Notes under the pieces: generated by a model
What the model was told of the DNA's origin: nothing
Seen by the model: the letters and a program-made list of their open reading frames with translations, nothing else
The model's database searches: none
From: SURF-25 sp040754255
GTDB lineage: Bacteria; Omnitrophota; Gorgyraeia; Gygaellales; Profunditerraquicolaceae
DNA: 61,274 nucleotides
Direction of reading: 5' to 3'
Assembly: GCA_040754255.1 (NCBI GenBank)
Contig: JBFMDA010000002.1
Span: 1 to 61,274, forward strand
Program-made: the position numbers and the translations under genes
Part shown: positions 26,539 to 33,909 of the stretch, piece by piece
Position numbering within the stretch: position 1 is the first letter of the stretch
Layout: every line of letters begins with the position of its first letter

Positions 26539-27579
26539 TTAAAAACTGCGATTGCCTAATGCCTTATTTAGATATGCAACAAAATTTGACATTAATTGGC
26601 CCGCTAAGATAGTATTATTCAGGTATTTGGTAACATTATTTTCACGGAAAATTATTTCCATTGCTTCTTCGTTAGTAAGCCGCTTTTTCTCAAACTCGTC
26701 CATACTCTCTTTTATTTCGTTGATATTCCCCAGAATGAACTTCCTTTTCCTCTCGTAGTTTTGAATTAAATAACTGATGCACGCAGAGTAGATGTTCCCA
26801 TCAAAATCCACAGATATCTCAGTATTCATCCTAAACGGAGGAAACCATTCTGTCAGATTTTGCAACCGGATATCATCTTTTAGCCTTAGTTTTAAATACA
26901 GGTTCCTTAACGTAATCAGGTTTCTTGCCAAAACTATTCTATCATTATTTGACCACTTTACTCCGCAGGCAATCATTATAAATATGTTCCTAAATCCTAA
27001 TTGAACTAAATGGCTGAAATTGTCAACAATTCTTCCTACTGTCATGGGTGAAACTACCATGCTCACCTGGCAATCTGCATTATATTTAAAAATTATAGGG
27101 AGGTTGCGTACAATAAGAGAATATGAATCCGGCAAGCCATTCTTTTGCGGCCTATTTAATCTCTGCGACCCGGGCCCTCCATCAAGGCTTAGTTCAAGAA
27201 GTACATTGTGTTCTTTAAAGAACCTTACTTTTTCTTCGTTCAAGAGCACCCCGTTTGTTGTAAGAATCGGGGTTAACTTTCTTTTTCTGGCATTTGCTAC
27301 TTTGTGCGCATACAGTATGCCTTTCTTTAAAACCTTAAAAGGCAGCATGAGGGGCTCACCGCCGAAAAAATGTAATTGTAAAACGTCAGCCGAGGAAGTC
27401 ATCAAGAAGTCGACCGATTTAAGCAGCACGTCTTCGGACATATATCTCTTTGCATTTTGAGAAACAAAGCAATATTTACATTTCAAACAACAATCGTGTG
27501 TTAATAACAACAGCAATCTAGCTGTTCTAAAATCAGCCCGACCGGCCACTTGGTTGTTTCTTTTTTGTGAGGAAATCAT
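26539..27579 (-). CDS. Radical SAM protein, anSME-like, no clear SPASM cluster
   Basis: A 346-aa radical SAM protein of a different type from the HxsC-like set. It has CCLKCKYC near 31 and FFGGEPLMLP near 72, LTTNGVLLNEEKVRFF near 108, and VDFDGNIYSAC near 275, where SPASM enzymes place their first auxiliary Cys; the rest of the SPASM Cys are missing. The protein at 29450 has the same layout. It overlaps the 625-aa fusion gene by 4 bases. Perhaps a partner of HxsB acting on the same peptide. Confidence 0.8.
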   Translation of the reverse strand: MISSQKRNNQVAGRADFRTARLLLLLTHDCCLKCKYCFVSQNAKRYMSEDVLLKSVDFLMTSSADVLQLHFFGGEPLMLPFKVLKKGILYAHKVANARKRKLTPILTTNGVLLNEEKVRFFKEHNVLLELSLDGGPGSQRLNRPQKNGLPDSYSLIVRNLPIIFKYNADCQVSMVVSPMTVGRIVDNFSHLVQLGFRNIFIMIACGVKWSNNDRIVLARNLITLRNLYLKLRLKDDIRLQNLTEWFPPFRMNTEISVDFDGNIYSACISYLIQNYERKRKFILGNINEIKESMDEFEKKRLTNEEAMEIIFRENNVTKYLNNTILAGQLMSNFVAYLNKALGNRSF

Positions 27580-29450
27580 CGTTTAACCGTAAAATAAACG
27601 TCGACCTTTTGCGAACGCCTTGCGTAATCTATAGCCGCAATCACCGGGAACACGTTTCTTCCTTTTAAAGCGCACAAACTGGCTATTTTTGAAAAAACTT
27701 TTTCTGACGCTTCGTCTTTTGAATTAAGTAACATTTTCCTGATTTCTGGCATAATGATTTTAGAATCCTTAATTTGCCTAATTTCATATATCTTATATAA
27801 CTTAATTGAGTGGACAAGGCCGTCCGGTTGGAATCTTCTAGTAATGTAATAAAATGCTTTTGATCTATCTCCATTGTTATCTAAAATTGATTTCAAAATT
27901 TTGGAATTTGATTCCAGCCTATTATTTTTTAAAAGGGCTAAAAAGCCTACATCAGTCAACTTATCATACTTGCAATATATTTTTAAGTTACACTTTCCCC
28001 TTGGGATAAAATCTACGCAAATCGCGCCAATAACTTCGTGAGGATTAATTTGTAATTTTCGATAATCGATATCCAATAGCTCACAAATCCGTTGGAGAAT
28101 AATCCTGATTTCTGGCTGGGCAAAGTAATGGAACAATTCTTCAAAATAAACTTTTAGTCTTGGGCAACTTGTCCCGCTTAACCAATCTAAGCCAATGGTC
28201 GTTTGCTGCTTATTGCCAAACGGGACCATTATACGTAAAAGCTCATTCAATTGATTCATAGGGAAGGAATCGCCGAAAAGTTGGAAGATTCCCTTTAATT
28301 TGTGTGTGAACCTCTTTTTTTCTCCAAAATCATTATAACTAAATCTTAAACTTCTTGGATTATTATTGCTGGCCGAAATAGAAAAATCGAATTTTTGATT
28401 ATCTCCAAGCCATGTTTCGTCAAAACCTGAAAATAAAATATCTTTTATTTCACTAACCTTGCCATCCTGTATCTTCAGGCCATAGTGCGTAATGAGTAAA
28501 TTAGAAATATCCTCAAAAATAGAAACGGTAGAATCGCTGCCTGTGTTATGTATTGGAATTCTTTTTCTAACGGGCTTAAATTCTTCCCATCCGAATTTCT
28601 GCGGATACTCCCTCCAAGGGCCTTCACACACTGCGTAGTATCGGCACGAAGGACATTTTGTTGACTTACTTTTCCCCTCCTTTTTACGCACGATCCCAAA
28701 ATTTTCTATAACTCCGTTTACATCGAATATCTTTGTTTCGGGCAAAATCTTCTCAGCGATATAATCCTCAAAACCAGCCATAAAACAGTAAGGAATTGCC
28801 TCGGTCATCACTCTCTTCCCGGCGGATATGCCTTTTTCTAGGGCCAGCTTAACAAACGGCTCGACAAGCGTCATTCGGGGTACGATAGAATCAAAGTTAT
28901 CCTTTGCGCTTCCTAAAGGGTGAGGGAATGCGAATTGGAACTGGTCAACTCCGAGCCTAATCAATACGTCTGCTATCGAGGGCAAATACGGAAAATTAGA
29001 CTTGGTTATGACGGTATTGGTAATAACCGTCTGCCCTAGTTTTTTTAAGTTTGCTATCCCATCAACAGTTTGTGTAAAGCTGCCGGGAGAACTTGTGAGG
29101 TAATCATGCATTTGGGGGGTACTTCCGTGCAAGGCGGGAGAAAACTCATTCGCACCGCACTTAATCGCTTTTTTGCAAAAATCAAGATAAGAAAAAAAAC
29201 GACCATTAGACTGGACCTGGATAGTGTTGAAATTCAATGCTCTGGCAAAGGAAACTAATTGAAAGAAGTCCTTATGCAAGGTAGGCTCTCCACCGGTGAA
29301 GACTATATCGCAACAGCTCTGCCTAGCTTGCTCCATTTCTTTTCTTATAATACTGGCATCCCTGCTTCCATATGCATTGCGTTTTTCGCCCTGAACGCAA
29401 AATTTGCAGAAATTATTACAATTGAATCCGATCTTTATATCGGCTTTCAT
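27576..29450 (-). CDS. Radical SAM enzyme fused to unknown domain X
   Basis: A protein of about 624 aa in two parts. Residues about 1-297 form an HxsC-like radical SAM enzyme: CNNFCKFC near 10, TGGEPTLHK near 53, IPYC near 222, CPSCRYYAVC near 268 and an ending EEFKPV. Residues about 310-624 are domain X, also found alone at 25573. It has LRFSYNDFGEKKRF, GLDWLSGTSCPRLKVYFE, LKIYCKYDKL and VDVYFTVKR strands. Fusion of the two says they act on the same substrate. ATG 29450 overlaps the upstream TGA as TGATG, which I prefer to a TTG one codon earlier. Confidence 0.8.
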   Translation of the reverse strand: MKADIKIGFNCNNFCKFCVQGEKRNAYGSRDASIIRKEMEQARQSCCDIVFTGGEPTLHKDFFQLVSFARALNFNTIQVQSNGRFFSYLDFCKKAIKCGANEFSPALHGSTPQMHDYLTSSPGSFTQTVDGIANLKKLGQTVITNTVITKSNFPYLPSIADVLIRLGVDQFQFAFPHPLGSAKDNFDSIVPRMTLVEPFVKLALEKGISAGKRVMTEAIPYCFMAGFEDYIAEKILPETKIFDVNGVIENFGIVRKKEGKSKSTKCPSCRYYAVCEGPWREYPQKFGWEEFKPVRKRIPIHNTGSDSTVSIFEDISNLLITHYGLKIQDGKVSEIKDILFSGFDETWLGDNQKFDFSISASNNNPRSLRFSYNDFGEKKRFTHKLKGIFQLFGDSFPMNQLNELLRIMVPFGNKQQTTIGLDWLSGTSCPRLKVYFEELFHYFAQPEIRIILQRICELLDIDYRKLQINPHEVIGAICVDFIPRGKCNLKIYCKYDKLTDVGFLALLKNNRLESNSKILKSILDNNGDRSKAFYYITRRFQPDGLVHSIKLYKIYEIRQIKDSKIIMPEIRKMLLNSKDEASEKVFSKIASLCALKGRNVFPVIAAIDYARRSQKVDVYFTVKR

Positions 29451-30379
29451 CAATTTAAAGTAGAAATAAATTCGGTAAGCTTATTATCGATAGTATGCGT
29501 GGATTTTAAAACTCTGAAAGGAGTGCATTTTTTAACAATGTTACCGAGGTCAGCGTTACGCATCATACGCTTTATGCTTTCAAAACTTCTAACCGAGTTC
29601 ACGTTTCCAAGCTTAAATTCTTTCGCATACTCAATAAAAGGCTTGGCAAGAAAAACATTGCTTGGAAAAATATCGCCGTTGCAATCAACAGTTACATTCT
29701 GATTAAAAAGAGGGACGCTTCCTAAGTTAAATTTATTTTTTACTTTAATATTGAAATCAGCCCCGAACTTGTTTATAAATATAGAAATCCGTTTCAAAGC
29801 TGACGCTATTTTTCTAATACTAACTTGATCCCAGTAAGCGAAATAGCTGGGAAGAAAATTAAAACTTCTAAATCCTAACCTCAAGAAATTAAAGAAGCGT
29901 TCCTCCAAGTTGCGAAGAGAATGTCGATCAATAAAAAAATTAAGGCTAAGATGCGAGAGGAGAAATAGCGAACTAAGACCGCCTCTGTTAGAAAACGTAT
30001 TAGAGTTGACGATTATTTCAAAATTACTGAGAGACCTGAAAAAATTTATTTTCTCTTCAGTTAACAATAAGCCATTCGTGGTGAGGTTAAGAAAAACGGG
30101 TCTTTTTTGCCTTGCCGCAACCTTCTTGGAATATACATATATTTTTTTTACCGTTTCAAATTCCAAGAGAGGCTCTCCCCCAAACAGCCTTATTAAAAAA
30201 CCACCGGGATCTAAGGCAGAATTAGAAAATAGGCTTAGGCTCTGTTTGGCGGTAGAAAATAACATCGAACATCTTTTTTTTAATAAAGGGCAATTACGGC
30301 ATGAAAGGTTACAGCGACGGGTGACAGTGAGCGTTAAGATATTATCTTCGGAGAATACATTACCGCAAGAAAGATACAT
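29450..30379 (-). CDS. Radical SAM protein directly downstream of the HxsA-like precursor
   Basis: A 309-aa radical SAM protein with CNLSCRNC near 22 and LFGGEPLLEF near 65, LTTNGLLLTEEKINFF near 99, and VDCNGDIFPSN near 234. Its overall layout matches the protein at 26539. An auxiliary cluster is not evident, since only a few Cys lie in the C-terminal part (DCNGD and CTPF). It begins 9 bases after the precursor gene, the usual place of a dedicated maturase. Classical Hxs loci pair HxsB with HxsC, but this protein does not clearly show the HxsC C-terminal Cys motif. Confidence 0.78.
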   Translation of the reverse strand: MYLSCGNVFSEDNILTLTVTRRCNLSCRNCPLLKKRCSMLFSTAKQSLSLFSNSALDPGGFLIRLFGGEPLLEFETVKKIYVYSKKVAARQKRPVFLNLTTNGLLLTEEKINFFRSLSNFEIIVNSNTFSNRGGLSSLFLLSHLSLNFFIDRHSLRNLEERFFNFLRLGFRSFNFLPSYFAYWDQVSIRKIASALKRISIFINKFGADFNIKVKNKFNLGSVPLFNQNVTVDCNGDIFPSNVFLAKPFIEYAKEFKLGNVNSVRSFESIKRMMRNADLGNIVKKCTPFRVLKSTHTIDNKLTEFISTLN

Positions 30380-30388
30380 ATAAAAGAA

Positions 30389-30646
30389 TCACCATTGCCC
30401 GTGGGAACCGTGGGAGCTATGAGAACCGTGAGAACTATGCCCGCCCCTGTTTCCTGAGCCAAAATCATTCGATATATAACTTCCGTGGGTGTCCCATTGG
30501 GCATATACATTTTCCATGGCTTGAATAATCAAAAAGATAGTCATTAAACTTATCCCCATTTTTACCGCATTTTTTCTTGTAATCCTTGCTTCCTCGCTAG
30601 AAAGAAAAAACTTAAGGTCCTTCTTAATTTGCGGAAGTTTCTTCAA
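30389..30646 (-). CDS. hxsA: HxsA-like His-Xaa-Ser repeat precursor peptide
   Basis: I place the start at TTG 30644-30646, giving 85 aa, because GGAGG lies 6 bases upstream. A longer reading from 30763 would overlap the upstream gene by 140 bases. Residues 1-25 are a charged leader (KKDLKFFLSSEEARITRKN). Residues 30-45 form a hydrophobic segment, and NVYA-QWD is a good signal peptidase I site after residue 49. The remaining 36 residues contain Gly/Asn spacers and then HSSHGSHSSHGSHGQW, five overlapping His-Xaa-Ser/Gly units. This is the architecture of HxsA, the presumed substrate of the HxsB/C/D maturases. Chemical product unknown. Confidence 0.82.
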   Translation of the reverse strand: MKKLPQIKKDLKFFLSSEEARITRKNAVKMGISLMTIFLIIQAMENVYAQWDTHGSYISNDFGSGNRGGHSSHGSHSSHGSHGQW

Positions 30647-31187
30647 GGCTCGCCTCCTTTTTTTTCCAATAATTTTCAAATACTTGACCTGCCTCTTCTT
30701 GCGTGAAACCGTGCGTAGTTTGTTCCAAAAACTTGGCCTTCTCTCTTTCTTTGATTTGGGCATCTACGGCCTTACGATCCTCAACAAGCTTAGGCTCTGA
30801 GCCATCAGGGCACGTAAGGTAGGAATGCGAGAACATCTTCGAGTCGCATACAAAACGAAGATCAACTATTTTTCTTTCCCAACCGTTTTTATACTTAAAG
30901 TCCCTTTTCCCGCTGATAGGATCGCTGTAAATTACCACCTTCAGCCCTCTCATGTATGGAGGCGGATTCTGGATATTATTAATCAAATAGGGTTTCCCTC
31001 GTACCAGGCCTATTCTCCCTTCCTCAACTTTTTGCAACTCCCCCTTACATACAGGGCATACATCGCCTTCCTTCGGTGAAATGAAAACAACCTCATCATT
31101 TGGACAGCCTCTAATTTCAACGGCACACGCAACACTTGAATGTAAAAGGACAAATACAAAAATAGCTATAAAAGGAATCCTCTTCAT
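30624..31187 (-). CDS. Exported metal-ribbon protein of the Hxs-like operon
   Basis: A 187-aa protein with a clear Sec signal peptide (hydrophobic 5-20, cleavage near ACA-VEI at 22). The mature start, RGCPNDEVVFISPKEG followed by CPVCKG, resembles the short heavy-metal-binding domain seen as CPMHP...CPxCGM in copper-handling proteins. A second Cys pair lies near 118 and 129 (VCDSK and LTCPDG). The C-terminal 50 residues are a charged helix. GGAGG precedes the ATG. It lies between hxsB and the precursor gene, so it may bind the exported His-rich peptide or its metal. That role is an inference. Confidence 0.68.
   Translation of the reverse strand: MKRIPFIAIFVFVLLHSSVACAVEIRGCPNDEVVFISPKEGDVCPVCKGELQKVEEGRIGLVRGKPYLINNIQNPPPYMRGLKVVIYSDPISGKRDFKYKNGWERKIVDLRFVCDSKMFSHSYLTCPDGSEPKLVEDRKAVDAQIKEREKAKFLEQTTHGFTQEEAGQVFENYWKKKEASLEETSAN
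30653..30657 (-). promoter_or_regulatory. Shine-Dalgarno site that sets the HxsA-like start
   Basis: GGAGG on the minus strand, 6 bases before the TTG at 30646. It lies inside the 3' end of the upstream metal-ribbon gene, whose stop is at 30624-30626. It is the only good ribosome-binding site in this overlap and is the reason for choosing a non-ATG start for the precursor. Confidence 0.7.
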
Positions 31188-31200
31188 CAGCCCCTCCGCT

Positions 31201-32622
31201 TCAAGAAATCCACTTAGAAAAGATTTTTTTATACTCCTCGTCGTTCAGCCTGTCAAACAGGTATCCCAAAATAAAACTATTCATCTTGCATAATCTGCTA
31301 TTGGGCAACTGACAGAATAAGTTTCCTGTCTCTGCATAATTGATAACAGGGCAAATGCCACAATACGGCTTATACGCGCAATAATCGCAATACACGCTTT
31401 CCTGGCAAGAAGCAAAACAACTTGCAGGGATATTTACTGAATTAATGATATCTTTAAAGCTGTCTGTGCGCACGTTGCCAATCAAAAACGTGTCCTCCTG
31501 AAGCATCCTGGCTTCATCACAAGTATACACTTTTCCATCGTAATTATAGACGATCTGGCCGATGCCTGCACCACAGGGAGAGCGCAGGTCTAAGTAGGAA
31601 GGGTCTCGTTTTAATAAAATTTTGACGAGGAATATTTTTGCCGTCCTTTCAGACATTGTTGTCTTACCCGCTATGTTAAGCTTAACTAAATAGTCGAGGG
31701 CTTTTTTGTAAAAGTTAGCAAACTCTTCTGAAGTGTAACCTATTCTTTTTCTGTTTGCTTTTGACATCCCCAGGTTACTTATGGGGCGGAGATGAATTTC
31801 TTGAAATCCCCACTTGCGATATTCCTCAATTATCTCCTTAGGGTATTTGAGAGAAAATTTAGACAAGGTCAATAAAGCGCTAAGCCGCCTTTTGTGATTA
31901 TCGAATTTTTTGACCATTTTTATCTTTTGGGTAGTCAAATCGTATGAACTCCTGCCGGAAAAAAATTTCCTATTCCTGTCGTGCAGCGCCCGCGGGCCAT
32001 CTAAAGAGGTGCAGATGCCGACATTTTGATCGATGAGGAATTTGAGCTTATCTTTTGACAGAAGGCTAAGATTAGATACAAGCGTGATATTTACTAATTT
32101 TTTAAATGTTTTATTCATTGCAATTGTTTTCCGGCAAATAAATTCTATAGTTTCCCAGTTTGCTAAGGGCTCTCCTCCCTGCAATTCAATAGTAATGGCT
32201 TTTGAAGGAGATTCGAATATTGCCTCTAATGTCTTTTCTGCAGTGGCCTTGTCCATATCGTAGCCTTTTGCAGAAAACCCCTTGGCTGAGGCCTGGCAAT
32301 ATATACAGGAATGATTGCATCTTAAAGTGACTACTATGATGTGTAATGTCGGACCGCGCCAGATGAAGGAATTCTTCTGTCGGTATTGTTCAATAAGCTC
32401 GAAATTTTTAAGACGGTTCCTTATAAAACCCTTTCCTATCAACTCCTGATACACGGGTTCGTTTTTTCTTATCTCATTGTTCACTAACTTATTGAAAACA
32501 CTTTTTTTTAAAAAAATGTGCTCTCCTGCTTCAGTAGTCAACAGCACGTTTCCATTACATTCCCGGAAACGGAAAAAAGCCAAATTCCCTATCTCATCAA
32601 TTTTCTTTAACGCAGAACGCAT
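31201..32622 (-). CDS. hxsB: HxsB-like radical SAM/SPASM maturase
   Basis: A 473-aa enzyme. The N-terminal 90 residues (FFRFRECNGNVLLTTEAGEHIFL, then KGFIRN) form the RRE/PqqD-like precursor-recognition region typical of HxsB. The radical SAM core has CNHSCIYC near 103 and LQGGEPLANW near 148. The C-terminal SPASM region carries many Cys, including the run CDYCAYKPYCGICPV near 424. This layout is what I know of HxsB, the radical SAM maturase of His-Xaa-Ser systems. It starts right after an HxsD-like gene and lies two genes from the precursor. Confidence 0.87.
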   Translation of the reverse strand: MRSALKKIDEIGNLAFFRFRECNGNVLLTTEAGEHIFLKKSVFNKLVNNEIRKNEPVYQELIGKGFIRNRLKNFELIEQYRQKNSFIWRGPTLHIIVVTLRCNHSCIYCQASAKGFSAKGYDMDKATAEKTLEAIFESPSKAITIELQGGEPLANWETIEFICRKTIAMNKTFKKLVNITLVSNLSLLSKDKLKFLIDQNVGICTSLDGPRALHDRNRKFFSGRSSYDLTTQKIKMVKKFDNHKRRLSALLTLSKFSLKYPKEIIEEYRKWGFQEIHLRPISNLGMSKANRKRIGYTSEEFANFYKKALDYLVKLNIAGKTTMSERTAKIFLVKILLKRDPSYLDLRSPCGAGIGQIVYNYDGKVYTCDEARMLQEDTFLIGNVRTDSFKDIINSVNIPASCFASCQESVYCDYCAYKPYCGICPVINYAETGNLFCQLPNSRLCKMNSFILGYLFDRLNDEEYKKIFSKWIS

Positions 32623-32623
32623 A

Positions 32624-32830
32624 TCAGGGGGATTTTATTGAAGCTAACACATAATTACAGAATTCTTGCTTTATTACCTTATGATACCCATTATCATAAT
32701 CGTATACACCTACCCGAATATAACGGTTTTTTTGTTTTATCGTAAATTTAGCTATGCCCTGGAAGGCTTTTATAGCTTTTAGAATTGATGATTGGGGATA
32801 GAGGTTTTTATGGAAATCGATGAATAACAT
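32624..32830 (-). CDS. Second, short HxsD-like protein
   Basis: A 68-aa protein starting at ATG 32828-32830, overlapping the upstream stop as TGATG. Its pattern, FIDFHKNLYPQSSILKAIKAF, then a beta-strand (RYIRVGVYDY) and an ending QEFCNYVLASI, aligns with the core of the HxsD-like protein next door (NPRIYPLEAIYATCYVF and GEFLNELLNNTLR). It appears to be a trimmed paralog lacking the C-terminal tail. HxsD proteins are thought to be non-catalytic partners of the Hxs maturases. Confidence 0.7.
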   Translation of the reverse strand: MLFIDFHKNLYPQSSILKAIKAFQGIAKFTIKQKNRYIRVGVYDYDNGYHKVIKQEFCNYVLASIKSP

Positions 32831-33249
32831 CAACGGGACTTTTTGCGTTTGTATTTCTCTTCCCAGGGGATCGCAATGCCCTCGGGATCATTTTGCCAAG
32901 ACTGATTTGTTTTCTCTTCCGAAGCGACAACCCCGTCGATTTCTTTCTTGGGCTGCGAGAAAAATAAAGCCTCTTTGACTATCATTTCCCGGATACGCTG
33001 ATTTCTTTTGGATATTTTAAACCGCAAGGTATTATTTAACAGTTCATTCAGGAATTCGCCTTTTAACAGATTGTGATTCCGCCTGTTGGAAGCTTTAGGC
33101 GTAAAAACGATTTTTATCCGCTGCCTCACCTCGTCTAAAAAAAGGTAGTACCTATCCACAAAGACATAACAAGTAGCGTATATTGCCTCAAGGGGATAGA
33201 TTCTGGGGTTTATAAGGAATTCCTGTTCTTTTTTGGCGTATTTAGACAT
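32830..33249 (-). CDS. hxsD: HxsD-like protein
   Basis: About 139 aa from ATG 33249; a GTG at 33258 is also in frame. It shows the HxsD pattern: FLINPRIYPLEAIYATCYVF, a beta-strand RIKIVFTPK, then GEFLNELLNNTLRFKISKRN and a helix IREMIVKEALFFSQP. After about residue 100 there is an additional charged tail ending KKSR. HxsD is a small obligate partner of HxsB and HxsC in His-Xaa-Ser loci, possibly helping to bind the precursor. Neighbours and sequence together make this call solid. Confidence 0.82.
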   Translation of the reverse strand: MSKYAKKEQEFLINPRIYPLEAIYATCYVFVDRYYLFLDEVRQRIKIVFTPKASNRRNHNLLKGEFLNELLNNTLRFKISKRNQRIREMIVKEALFFSQPKKEIDGVVASEEKTNQSWQNDPEGIAIPWEEKYKRKKSR

Positions 33250-33261
33250 AACCCGCACAGA

Positions 33262-33858
33262 TCATGTATGTTGGACGCAAATCATGTAACCATTGGGAGG
33301 ACATCCATATTGCGTAAGCCATGAATTCCATCTATATAATGCAGGTGCTGTAAGCCTACCAGCACCAGCTCCACAATCTCCAGAACCGCAAGCCACAGCG
33401 AAATAATTAACAGGACAACGCGAATAAGTAGTTGAACCAGCATTAGTAGCGTATTCGTAACAAGCTGAGGCGTTTATGCCTCCGGTTACGGTTAAAGTAC
33501 CATTTATAATCACGTTAATATTGCCGCTGCCAGCGTTGTCTAGCCTAAGCGTATTATCGTTTATTAATATAATTCTTGCCCTGGGAGTACAACCACCGCC
33601 TCTGTCAAACTCTACCCATGGAGTAGCAGCAGCAAAACTTCCGCCTAGCGTTACGGAAGACCCATTCGAATTTACCAGCCCGCCGCATCCGGTAGTAGCA
33701 TTACCCCATTCTAATTCCCGATAGCTTCCGTAGGGAGAGGGATAGTATGTAACAACGGAAATCTTTTCTTCTGTCTGGGCATACAAAAAAGCAAAGCTTG
33801 CCAGAAGAAACACTAAAATCACTACCCCTATTGTAGTTGTTTCAGCCCCCTTTACCAT
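33262..33858 (-). CDS. Exported YYPSPYG-motif protein, first gene of the Hxs-like operon
   Basis: A 198-aa protein. An N-terminal hydrophobic helix (about 8-26) ends in LYA-QTE, a signal peptidase I site. It is followed by VVTYYPSPYGSYREL, a motif I associate with surface proteins of Omnitrophota-like genomes. The middle is Gly/Thr/Asn-rich beta structure, as in fibre-like proteins. The C-terminal third holds Cys pairs (RCPVN, ACGSGDCG, YGCPPN, ICVQ), probably disulfides. The first residues, VKGAETTTIG, could alternatively be a class III (prepilin-like) signal for the operon's A24 peptidase. Function unknown; a cell-surface partner of the peptide is possible. Confidence 0.65.
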   Translation of the reverse strand: MVKGAETTTIGVVILVFLLASFAFLYAQTEEKISVVTYYPSPYGSYRELEWGNATTGCGGLVNSNGSSVTLGGSFAAATPWVEFDRGGGCTPRARIILINDNTLRLDNAGSGNINVIINGTLTVTGGINASACYEYATNAGSTTYSRCPVNYFAVACGSGDCGAGAGRLTAPALYRWNSWLTQYGCPPNGYMICVQHT

Positions 33859-33880
33859 GCTTTGCCTCCGTCTTAATTAA

Positions 33881-33909
33881 AGTATAATTTAAAAAAAATG
33901 ACCCGTCAA
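33881..33909 (-). promoter_or_regulatory. Sigma70-type promoter of the Hxs-like radical SAM operon
   Basis: On the minus strand TTGACG (33904-33909) and TATACT (33881-33886) lie exactly 17 bases apart. The -35 box overlaps the stop codon of mtaB, and the -10 box is about 23 bases upstream of the first ATG. It is the only good promoter seen before the run of 21 genes, so the operon probably makes one transcript of about 21 kb. Hexamers were judged by eye. Confidence 0.75.

Noticed and set aside
29450..30379. Calling this radical SAM gene HxsC because it follows hxsA
   Set aside because: Its C-terminal half lacks the Cys motif I associate with HxsC, which is instead present in many other genes of the operon.
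30389..30450. Short nucleotide repeats that could suggest a CRISPR-like array
   Set aside because: They encode the His-Xaa-Ser units of the precursor; units are only a few bases long with no spacers, and no cas genes are present.
30647..30763. 39-codon longer start for the HxsA-like gene
   Set aside because: It overlaps the upstream gene by 140 bases, and a ribosome-binding site lies before the TTG at 30646.
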